Below are positions 1 to 6,152 of a stretch of 21,056 nt of DNA, in pieces. A program made the translations under genes and the position numbers. The stretch is from Bacteroidetes bacterium 4572_112 (GTDB taxonomy: Bacteria; Bacteroidota; Bacteroidia; Bacteroidales; UBA1556). The DNA is taken from contig NIUZ01000016.1 of assembly GCA_002254285.1 (NCBI GenBank), forward strand, positions 1-21,056, read 5' to 3'. The notes below the pieces were generated by a model that was given only the letters and a program-made list of their open reading frames with translations, made no database searches and was not told the origin of the DNA. Within the stretch, counting starts at the first letter, position 1. Each line of letters opens with the position of its first letter.

Positions 1-17
1 CTGTACTGAGCATGTCG
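1..17. repeat. dispersed short repeat, copy 1 (REP-like)
   Basis: The 17-mer CTGTACTGAGCATGTCG opens the window and recurs exactly, in the same orientation, at 4303-4319. Here it continues as AAGTA, giving TACT...AGTA ends that can pair as an imperfect hairpin. Short elements built around CTGAGC(N)TGTCGAAG are familiar intergenic REP-like repeats in many bacterial genomes, including Bacteroidota; that link is from memory. Because the window starts inside the repeat, it may be an assembly break point. A truncated gene lies directly downstream. Confidence 0.7.
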
Positions 18-74
18 AAGTATAGCTATGGTAATAATTTTTAACGCAGTAATAGGGAAATATAAACGATTTAT

Positions 75-665
75 ATGGCGTGTTTTGGTATTAATTTGGT
101 ATTAATGTTTGTTCTACCTAAAGACAATACTACTAATGGAGTTTCATCTAAGGTGCTTAAGTTTTGGACTAAAGGCGGAACTAATTATACATTAATAATT
201 GGGGTTATGCCTAGTGATACTGCTGCTGCTGCTTTTGTAGGAGTTGACACTATTAGTGTACCAGCTGAATATACCCTATATACTATTGATTTTTTATCTT
301 ATGCAGGTAGTGACAAATATGTTGCAATTAAGCACGGCATGAATAGTACATATGATTCATATTATATAGACGATGTAGACTATTTTGAACCATTTCAAAA
401 TGATATAACTGCTCTTAATAACGTAAATGTTAGCATTTATCCTAATCCTAATAATGGTCAATTTACTTTGTCTGTTAATGGTGCTGAAGGTAATATGAAT
501 ATGGAGATTGTAAACCTTGCTGGTCAGGTTATTTATACTCAACGTATCGAAGCTACTTCTAACTTTACTACTGATATCGACGTAAGCGAATTTGCAACTG
601 GTGTATATTACATCAAACTTAGCAATAACGATGGTGTTAAAGTTAACAAACTTATTATCAAGTAA
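75..665 (+). pseudogene. 5'-truncated T9SS-secreted adhesin-like protein remnant
   Basis: The 196-codon frame has no signal peptide although it ends in a T9SS type A sorting domain (about residues 118-196: IYPNPNNGQFTL, LAGQVIY, ATGVYYIKL, terminal KLIIK). Such proteins are exported by Sec and then by the type IX system, so a start at 75 cannot give a functional product. Residues about 14-110 resemble the jelly-roll module seen as a cleaved-adhesin or choice-of-anchor J domain (DTISVPAEYTLYTIDF, KYVAIKHGMNSTYDSYYIDDV). An in-frame TAA at 63-65 blocks upstream extension, and bases 1-25 are the dispersed repeat. I infer this is the 3' end of a larger secreted protein whose 5' part has been lost, or lies elsewhere if the junction is an assembly error. 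The ATG is nominal. The first about 13 codons, which include a GGTATTAATTT direct duplication, do not look like family sequence. Confidence 0.7.
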
Positions 666-699
666 TTCTTATAGAATTATTTGATAATAATATTCCTTA

Positions 700-730
700 A
701 AGCGGCTAAAGCAATTTAGCCGCTTTTTTT
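700..730 (+). terminator. Rho-independent terminator
   Basis: AGCGGCTAAA (701-710), loop GCAA, TTTAGCCGCT (715-724) form a perfect 10-bp stem, or 11 bp with A700-T725, followed by a run of T to 730. It closes the transcript of the T9SS remnant and insulates the cluster starting at 1001. A smaller hairpin, AATTCT-TAT-AGAATT (664-678), overlaps the stop codon upstream of it. Confidence 0.92.
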
Positions 731-757
731 GTGCCCGCAAATTTGGAGTCTGGAAGC

Positions 758-808
758 TTTATTCGACAGCCTATCAGCAGAAAGGGTTAATATTTACTAT
801 CGAATAAA
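758..808. repeat. 9-bp inverted repeat with 33-nt loop
   Basis: TTTATTCGA (758-766) and TCGAATAAA (800-808) are perfect inverted arms. The left arm runs into TTCGACAGCCTATCAG, which loosely resembles the reverse complement of the dispersed repeat at 1 and 4303. It could be a decayed REP-like element or a weak RNA hairpin. The arms are certain; any function is unknown. Confidence 0.4.
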
Positions 809-849
809 CATATCCACAAATAAACAACTAAACAGCAACCCAATTCCTT

Positions 850-868
850 ATTTAGAATCATTCTAAAT
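850..868. promoter_or_regulatory. 19-bp perfect palindrome, Fur/PerR-like 7-1-7 operator candidate
   Basis: ATTTAGAATCATTCTAAAT is a perfect 9-1-9 palindrome centred on C859. Its core TTAGAAT-C-ATTCTAA has the 7-1-7 geometry typical of Fur, PerR and Zur family operators. It lies about 100-130 bp upstream of the predicted start of the 1001 transcript, three bases from a second palindrome of the same geometry. The palindrome is directly visible; assignment to the Fur family is by shape only. No Fur-family gene is in the window. Confidence 0.6.
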
Positions 869-871
869 CAA

Positions 872-886
872 TATTGATTATCAATA
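872..886. promoter_or_regulatory. second 7-1-7 palindrome, operator candidate
   Basis: TATTGAT-T-ATCAATA is a perfect 7-1-7 palindrome centred on T879. Its centre is 20 bp from that of the 850-868 palindrome, about two helical turns, so two dimers could bind on the same face. It contains TTGAT and ATCAA half-sites but with a 1-nt spacer, not the 4-nt spacer of an FNR box. The cognate regulator is unknown. Confidence 0.55.
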
Positions 887-941
887 ACTTACACGCAATC
901 TTTTATAAATTAACATTTTATATAATAAAAGATATAGAGGT

Positions 942-975
942 CTTTATATCCGTAAAGGAAATATACTTAATTTTG
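942..975 (+). promoter_or_regulatory. Bacteroidota promoter for the 1001 operon, with overlapping dyad
   Basis: TAATTTTG at 968-975 fits the TAnnTTTG -7 box of Bacteroidota housekeeping promoters, placing the start of transcription near 982, about 19 nt before the ATG. No clear TTTG -33 element is present. A dyad CTTTA-N6-TAAAG (942-957) covers the -33 region and overlaps GATATA...TATATC (931-950), so it could be a repressor site such as one for the Rrf2 protein encoded downstream. The -7 box is fairly convincing; the dyad is speculative. Confidence 0.55.
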
Positions 976-1000
976 CAGCATAATATTAAACAATACTATT

Positions 1001-1813
1001 ATGAAAATCAATAGAGACACAAAAATATCGGCAATTCTGAAAGAGAATATGGATGCAGTGGATGCTATAGCTTCAATCAATAGACATTTGACAAAGCTTC
1101 GTAATCCTTTTCTACGCAAAATGTTAGCCCCTAGAGTATCGGTTGCAGCAGCAGCGCAGGTAGGTAATTCTAATGTGAACGAAATGCTGAAGGCTTTGGA
1201 GGAAGTTGGTTTTGAAGTAGAGTATGATAATTCAGATAATAATTCAAACACAGTAAATACAGATACAAATATAGACATGGAAAGAACAAATATAGTTGAC
1301 TTAGATGTGCGACCAATACTTGATGGTGGCACTGATCCATTTAATGCAATAATGGAAACTCTAAAAACTCTAAAACCAGAAGAAACTCTTCGCATAATAA
1401 ATACTTTTGAGCCTATTCCACTTTTGAATATTTTGAAAAGTAAAGGTTATGAGTACGAATCGGAGCGACCAGAGGAAGGTATAGTACATACATTCCTTCA
1501 CAAAGTAGGTGAAGAGGAAGTAAAGCAAGAGCAAATTGAAGAAATTGCAGCTCCAGACCTTACTTATGAAGATTTGGAAAATCGATATGATGGAAAATTA
1601 ATGGAAATTGATGTTCGTGATTTAGAGATGCCAATGCCAATGGTTACAATTCTTGAAGCTATTGAAAACCTTGAGTTAGGTAATGCATTATTCGTGCATC
1701 ATAAAAAATTACCACAATATTTATTACCAGAGTTGAAACAGCGCGATTTTGATTATAAGTCAAAAGAGGTAGATGCTGATAATATTAAATTAATAATTTA
1801 TAGAACAAAATAG
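1001..1813 (+). CDS. DUF1858 / tandem DUF2249 domain protein
   Basis: A soluble 270-residue protein without signal peptide or membrane segments. Residues about 2-77 match DUF1858 (INRDTKISAILKENMDAVDAIASI, then a short helical hairpin and FEVEYDN). An Asn/Asp/Thr-rich linker follows (about 78-95). Residues about 97-168 (VDLDVRPILDGGTDPFNAIMETL, LRIINTFEPIPLLNILKSKGYEYE) and about 187-268 (LMEIDVRDLEMPMPMVTILEAI, LFVHHKKLPQYLLPELKQRDFDY) are two DUF2249 modules, the second more divergent. DUF1858 and DUF2249 proteins are often found beside denitrification, NO-response and hemerythrin genes in anaerobes, but no enzymatic activity is established. It ends 2 nt before the NnrS-like membrane gene, so translation is probably coupled and a functional partnership is likely. 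Domain calls are fairly secure; the role is inferred. Confidence 0.85.
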   Translation: MKINRDTKISAILKENMDAVDAIASINRHLTKLRNPFLRKMLAPRVSVAAAAQVGNSNVNEMLKALEEVGFEVEYDNSDNNSNTVNTDTNIDMERTNIVDLDVRPILDGGTDPFNAIMETLKTLKPEETLRIINTFEPIPLLNILKSKGYEYESERPEEGIVHTFLHKVGEEEVKQEQIEEIAAPDLTYEDLENRYDGKLMEIDVRDLEMPMPMVTILEAIENLELGNALFVHHKKLPQYLLPELKQRDFDYKSKEVDADNIKLIIYRTK

Positions 1814-1815
1814 TT

Positions 1816-3144
1816 ATGCAAGCAGGATTAAGTACAAAAAATGCTCCATCACCAAAAGTAGTATTACCATACTATGCTTATGGAGCAGTAGCTTTTATTG
1901 CAGCAGCAATAATGATGTTTTTTGCAGGAAACGACATTACATTAACATATATGTCACCAAAAGTATTGAGCATCGCCCACGTTTTAATTTTGGGTTGGAT
2001 AACAATGATAATATTCGGCGCACTATATCAACTAATACCTGTTGTGATGGAAGTGAAACTCTATAGCGAAAAACTTGCTATGGCAAGCTTTATCACTTTA
2101 GGATTAGGAACACCTATGATGGCTTATAGTTTTTGGGTGAATTTTATCGGAGCATCGCACGCAATGATGACTGGCGGTGGCTTAGTCATTCTATCAGTAA
2201 TAATGTTTGTGATAAACGTATTCGGTAGTGCAGCAAAAACAGAAATCAAAACAATAGAAAATAGATTTATAGCAACTTCAGTTGTATGGTTATTACTTAC
2301 TGTAATCCTAGGATTAAGCATCGTATTATTCCCACAAATACTTGCTAATGGATCATTCCAAATTCACATTCACTTAGGAATTATAGGATGGTTTATGATG
2401 TTAGTAGTTGGTGTAGCTAGTACACTTATGCCAATGTTCTTTATTGCACATCAGCTTAATAAAAAATGCCTTGAGCGTGCTTATTGGATGATTAATGGTG
2501 GTTTAGTAGTATTATTAACTACTATGTTTTTAGACTTAGGCAACTATGCAAAATTAGGAGCAGGAGTAGCAATATTCTTAGGTTTTATGATGTTCTTTAA
2601 ATATAACTTAAGTGCATACAAAAAACGTTTACGACGTAGTTTGGATATTGGAATGAAACTTTCGGTATTAGCATTCTCATTATTTGCATTAACAATGCTT
2701 ACAGGTTTATTATCTGCTTTCGGTAGTATAATAGATGCTAAATACCTAACTACTATAAACCTTATTTATGGTATTTCATTAATTTATGGTTTCCTTACAG
2801 CTTTGATATTAGGACAGATGTATAAAACACTTCCTTTTATTGTATGGTTGAAACTATATCAAGACAAAGTAGGTAAATTTAAAACACCACTTCCTGCAGA
2901 TATGCATTCAGAGGAAGCAGCACAAGCACATTATTTCTTCTTTATTGCTGGCTTTTCATTATTAATTGCCGGAGTAATATTTAAGGAAGCAATATTAATA
3001 CAAGCAAGTGCAGCATTTATGTTATTGACAGCATTATTATATGGCTATAATACACTTAAAATACTGAATCATAAGCAAAAGCTTAAACCACTAGTAATGC
3101 CAAAGTTAAAACCACGTGTTAGACCAATGGCTAAAAAAAATTAA
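1816..3144 (+). CDS. 12-TM NnrS / heme-copper oxidase subunit I-like membrane protein
   Basis: About twelve hydrophobic helices in 442 residues, with a basic C-terminal tail (HKQKLKPLVMPKLKPRVRP). Two helices carry the same histidine-containing signature: AHVLILGWITMIIFGALYQLIPV (about 46-68) and HIHLGIIGWFMMLVVGVASTLMPMF (about 183-207). A third helix, IYGFLTALILGQMYKTLPF, has the G...L.P part without the His. This H-x3/4-GW...G...L.P pattern is typical of small relatives of cytochrome oxidase subunit I and NnrS-type proteins, which bind heme and are linked to nitric oxide tolerance. The full histidine set of a proton-pumping oxidase is not evident and no other oxidase subunit is nearby. With the DUF2249 gene directly upstream and an NsrR/IscR-type regulator downstream, a role in NO or redox stress is the best inference; a quinol- or heme-dependent enzyme of other specificity remains possible. 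Confidence 0.75.
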   Translation: MQAGLSTKNAPSPKVVLPYYAYGAVAFIAAAIMMFFAGNDITLTYMSPKVLSIAHVLILGWITMIIFGALYQLIPVVMEVKLYSEKLAMASFITLGLGTPMMAYSFWVNFIGASHAMMTGGGLVILSVIMFVINVFGSAAKTEIKTIENRFIATSVVWLLLTVILGLSIVLFPQILANGSFQIHIHLGIIGWFMMLVVGVASTLMPMFFIAHQLNKKCLERAYWMINGGLVVLLTTMFLDLGNYAKLGAGVAIFLGFMMFFKYNLSAYKKRLRRSLDIGMKLSVLAFSLFALTMLTGLLSAFGSIIDAKYLTTINLIYGISLIYGFLTALILGQMYKTLPFIVWLKLYQDKVGKFKTPLPADMHSEEAAQAHYFFFIAGFSLLIAGVIFKEAILIQASAAFMLLTALLYGYNTLKILNHKQKLKPLVMPKLKPRVRPMAKKN

Positions 3145-3190
3145 ATAATTTATAATAAATAGAATATAAACAATAAAAACATATACAGAA

Positions 3191-3523
3191 ATGGCTAAAA
3201 TTGATAATTTAAACGAAATCGAACAAGAAGTATTAGAAGTAATAAAGACTGTTCCAGATCCAGAGGTAGGCGTAAACATTGTAGACCTAGGATTAATTTA
3301 TGAAGTTGCATACGACGAAGAAAATAAGCGTATTGATGTAAAAATGACTTTATCGGCACGTGGTTGTCCTGTGGGAGATACTATTCTTCAGCATGTACAA
3401 ACAGTGGTTTCAAATGTATTCCCTGGTTTTTATGTTGATGTAGAATTAGTTTGGGAGCCACAGTGGACACCTGCTAATATTACAGACGAAGGTCGTGAAG
3501 AACTTGATGGCGGAGCATTTTAA
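3191..3523 (+). CDS. MIP18/PaaD-family (DUF59) Fe-S cluster assembly protein
   Basis: 110 residues, the usual size for a stand-alone DUF59 protein. Conserved features are TVPDPEVGVNIVDLGLIYEV (about 20-39), MTLSARGCPVGDTI with the family cysteine C59, and VELVWEPQWTPANITDEGR at the end. Relatives (SufT, PaaD-like proteins, eukaryotic MIP18/CIA2) help insert or mature Fe-S clusters. No other suf or isc gene is in the window, so this copy may serve the neighbouring genes or the Fe-S regulator downstream. It follows the membrane gene by 46 nt with no promoter box between, consistent with one operon. Family is confident; the client protein is unknown. Confidence 0.9.
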   Translation: MAKIDNLNEIEQEVLEVIKTVPDPEVGVNIVDLGLIYEVAYDEENKRIDVKMTLSARGCPVGDTILQHVQTVVSNVFPGFYVDVELVWEPQWTPANITDEGREELDGGAF

Positions 3524-3526
3524 TTT

Positions 3527-3658
3527 AGTACTCAGTAAGCAGTAGGCAGTACTCAGTAAGCAGTATGCAGTCTTCAGTAAGCAGTCTTCAGTAAGCAGTA
3601 TGCAGTCTTCAGTAAGCAGTTATATTACTGCCAACTGTAGACTGTAGACTGCCAACTT
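3527..3658. repeat. tandem heptanucleotide array AGTNNNC with an inverted block
   Basis: Thirteen consecutive 7-bp units fitting AGTNNNC (AGTACTC, AGTAAGC, AGTAGGC, AGTATGC, AGTCTTC) run from 3527 to 3617, followed by AGT, a TATATT spacer (3621-3626), then four heptads in the opposite orientation (ACTGCCA, ACTGTAG, ACTGTAG, ACTGCCA; 3627-3654) and a partial ACTT. Bases 3603-3620 and 3627-3644 pair at 15 of 18 positions, so the centre can fold as a long hairpin. The array fills the gap between the MIP18-like gene and the Rrf2 gene. It may attenuate transcription or vary in copy number. It is not a CRISPR array: units are too short and there are no unique spacers. Confidence 0.9.
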
Positions 3659-3670
3659 AAAAAAATAGAA

Positions 3671-4105
3671 ATGCTATTATCTAAATCATCGAAATACGGA
3701 ATACGAGCAGTATTATATCTAGCTTCAAAATGTGAGCCCGGCAAACGTTTTGGTACAAAGGTAATTGCACGTGACTTGCGTTTACCAGAGGCTTTCCTCG
3801 GTAAAATAATGCAAGATCTTGTTCGTAAAAAAGTAATAGCATCTATTAAAGGTCCTAACGGAGGATTTTTTATCACTCCAGCAACATTATCACTTCCCGT
3901 GATAAACATAGTAGAAGCAATAGATGGCACAGAATCATTCCATTCATGCGGTATGGGACTAAGCGAATGTAATGACGAAAAACCCTGCCCTATCCATAAC
4001 GATTACGGCCCATTACGCGATGGTTTCTTCAAAATCCTATCTGATAAAACCATTGGAGAATTCAAAAAAGACATAAAAGAAGGAAAATCTTTTATTGTGG
4101 TATAA
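3671..4105 (+). CDS. Rrf2-family Fe-S transcriptional regulator (NsrR/IscR-like)
   Basis: 144 residues with the classic Rrf2 start MLLSKSSKYGIRAVLYLAS, a winged helix-turn-helix over about residues 1-65 (IARDLRLPEAFLGKIMQDLVRKKVIASIKGPNGGFFI), and a cysteine triad C93-x6-C100-x5-C106 in the loop where IscR and NsrR bind an Fe-S cluster. A fourth cysteine (C21) lies in the N-terminal domain. Loss or nitrosylation of the cluster is the usual way such proteins sense NO, oxygen or Fe-S status. It is last in the 1001-4105 cluster and is likely to regulate it. Which signal it senses cannot be read from the sequence. The heptad array lies immediately upstream of its start. Confidence 0.92.
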   Translation: MLLSKSSKYGIRAVLYLASKCEPGKRFGTKVIARDLRLPEAFLGKIMQDLVRKKVIASIKGPNGGFFITPATLSLPVINIVEAIDGTESFHSCGMGLSECNDEKPCPIHNDYGPLRDGFFKILSDKTIGEFKKDIKEGKSFIVV

Positions 4106-4201
4106 GCATAATATCACTTATTACATCCATTAACAACATAGATTCAAGTCCATAACTTATTATTAAGTCCTATGGCGATTAATCAATTCAAGCATTTTCA
4201 T

Positions 4202-4234
4202 TACCTTTGTTCTTCATTAATACCAATTTGGTAT
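4202..4234 (+). promoter_or_regulatory. promoter -7 box followed by a 15-bp palindrome
   Basis: TACCTTTG (4202-4209) fits TAnnTTTG. Just downstream, ATACCAATTTGGTAT (4220-4234) is a perfect 7-1-7 palindrome that would sit at the start of the transcript, where a repressor could act. It presumably served the patatin gene before its N-terminal part was lost. Half-related TTAATACCAAAT/GGTATTAATTT strings occur at 86-105 and 7243-7251, so the palindrome may be a dispersed element rather than an operator. Confidence 0.45.
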
Positions 4235-4302
4235 CAAAATACGCTATAAATAAATTGGAATATATTTTCCTATTAGAAGGCAAAAATTATTTGCATAAAA
4301 GC

Positions 4303-4319
4303 CTGTACTGAGCATGTCG
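4303..4319. repeat. dispersed short repeat, copy 2, at a gene truncation junction
   Basis: An exact copy of CTGTACTGAGCATGTCG from 1-17. Three bases later (4322) the codons GAT TAC CTT ATG AAT GAC read D-Y-L-M-N-D, matching the D-Y-L-(L/M)-x-D-K-I segment of patatin-like outer-membrane proteins. The repeat therefore abuts the first surviving codon of that gene almost exactly. This supports repeat-associated deletion or insertion, or a misassembly joined at the repeat. Confidence 0.75.
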
Positions 4320-4321
4320 GG

Positions 4322-6122
4322 GATTACCTTATGAATGACAAAATAAAGAGAGAGAATCTTCTTATTGGTCAAGGAGATAAGAATAAAAACTCATTAATAT
4401 CATTACCTCTTGATGGACTGAAACCAGCCATGGTAAGTGGTTTATATCAAGGTCAGAATGTACTTACACTTATAGAAGTATTAGTAAGAAAGTACAATAA
4501 ACCAATGGATTTTAATGATTTACCTATACCATTTAAATGTATTGCAACTAATATAGAAACAGGAGAAGCAAAGGTATTTGACCGAGGCAAATTAGCTGAT
4601 GCTATGCGTGCTAGCATGAGCATACCTTCTGTATTTGCTCCTTATGAAATAAATAATGAGCTATATGTTGATGGTGGATTGGTGAACAACTTCCCTACTG
4701 ATGTTATTAAAAAAATGGGAGCTGAAATTATTATTGGGGTAGATGTGGGAGCTGTACTTTATAAAAAAGAAGAAATAAATTCAATAATTCGTATCCTGGA
4801 TCAATCAGCTAGTTTTTTTAACTCCCGTGTATCGGCTGAAAATGCAAAATTATGCGATATATATATCTATTTTTGGCAAATATAATCTACCAGCAATAAC
4901 ATATATTGATTCCACTATTGACAAATCAATTACTATTCAAAATATATCATATGTATTAGACAGCTACAGAACTAAGACACGTCGTTCGGCAATTAAATTA
5001 ATGGAAGGTAAACTAGATATTACTACACCCTCGACCATAACTGAAGCTGAGTTTACAAGCAAGATAAATAGATTATATGGTTCACGTTTCTTCAAAAAAA
5101 TAACCACAACATTTATTGAAGTTGATAGTGGATATAATGTTGAAATAAAAGTTACTGAAAAAGTTGATGATGATTTTAATATTGGAATCAGATTCGATAC
5201 CTATTATGGGATAAATCTAAAAATTGGAGCCAATTTTAGAAACAAACTAATCTACGGTTCGCTTTTAGAAATGAATATAGTAATAGGGCAAGCACCGCAG
5301 CTAAAATTAAGATATACTACTGACCGTGGTTCCGCTTTTGGTTTTGGCTCCTCTTTTCAGTTCGACAATTTTTATGTGAATTCATATTCTAATCATAAAG
5401 AAATGTATAAATACAATTATAATAGTATAGTATGGGATGCTTTTATTCATCGATATTTCACAAATTATAATCGAGCAATATTTGGTATTGAGGCATCTTC
5501 ATTTGGGATAAATAGCGCCCAAAATTTTGCTGATATGAAAGGTTTTACTGATAATTATGGTAAATTATTTGCTGCATTTATTCACGACTCATGGGATAGA
5601 GCAGAATTCCCTAGAAAAGGAAACCGATCGAAAGGTAGAGCAGATATTATTGTTAACACAAACGGTGACATCGAAGTACAAGCATGGACAAGAAGCAAAG
5701 GGATTATTAGTATTAGTAATAATATAAAATTTGAAACAGAAGCTTTCATCGGATTTGGTACTGTTGGCATAAGAAATACACTTATGGAGTTTAGGGTTGG
5801 TGGATTAAATCAAAGCCGAATTCAGTGGTACAGCTCTATGCCGGGTTTATTATATTTAGAAGAAGGTGCTGCTAATACTTGGCAACTTAGCATTGCCCCT
5901 CGCTGGGAATTTATTCATAATAATTTCCTTACTTACAAGCTTGCAGTTACAGCATTAGACAATGAATTTTATAAACTATTCACTGATACTAAAAGAATTT
6001 ATGGCGGTATGTCATTAGAGTATGGCTATAATTCAATGTTTGGTCCCATTAGAATTTCTGGTGACTATTCTTTCACTTCATTAAATTTTGGAGCATTCAT
6101 GAGCCTTGGATATTGGTTCTAA
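4322..6122 (+). pseudogene. patatin/POTRA/outer-membrane beta-barrel protein, truncated and frameshifted
   Basis: The ancestral protein was a two-part phospholipase of the PlpD type: periplasmic patatin, one POTRA-like domain and a BamA-like 16-strand barrel. What remains of the patatin domain (4331-about 4860) runs from the linker through LPIPFKCIATNIETGEA, ASMSIPSVFAPYEI and VDGGLVNNFPTDVIKKMGAEIIIGVDVG, keeping the catalytic Asp (DGG). The signal peptide, glycine-rich oxyanion loop and GxSxG nucleophile are missing, so it cannot be an active lipase. The frame then stops at 4883-4885 while homology continues in another frame from about 4856 (NLPAITYIDSTIDK, POTRA with NRLYGSRFFKKI, barrel ending in Phe). 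The shift lies in a run of AT repeats and five T (4857-4875): losing one T or gaining one AT pair would restore it. N-terminal loss plus frameshift argue for a pseudogene; a sequencing or assembly error is the alternative. Confidence 0.85.
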
Positions 6123-6152
6123 ATATAAATATTATTTCAACATAAGTTAAAA

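Noticed and set aside
872..886. FNR/CRP-type site (TTGAT...ATCAA)
   Set aside because: The spacer between half-sites is 1 nt instead of 4, so the geometry does not fit; described only as a 7-1-7 palindrome.
967..1395. 142-codon minus-strand frame opposite the DUF1858/DUF2249 gene
   Set aside because: It lies over a gene with recognisable domains, crosses the promoter region of that gene and shows no family resemblance.
3527..3658. Possible CRISPR array
   Set aside because: Units are 7 bp with no spacers of constant length, and there are no cas genes in the window.
4845..4885. Programmed ribosomal frameshift joining the patatin and barrel parts
   Set aside because: The patatin part lacks its signal peptide and catalytic serine, so a recoded product would still be non-functional; there is no convincing slippery heptamer with a downstream structure.
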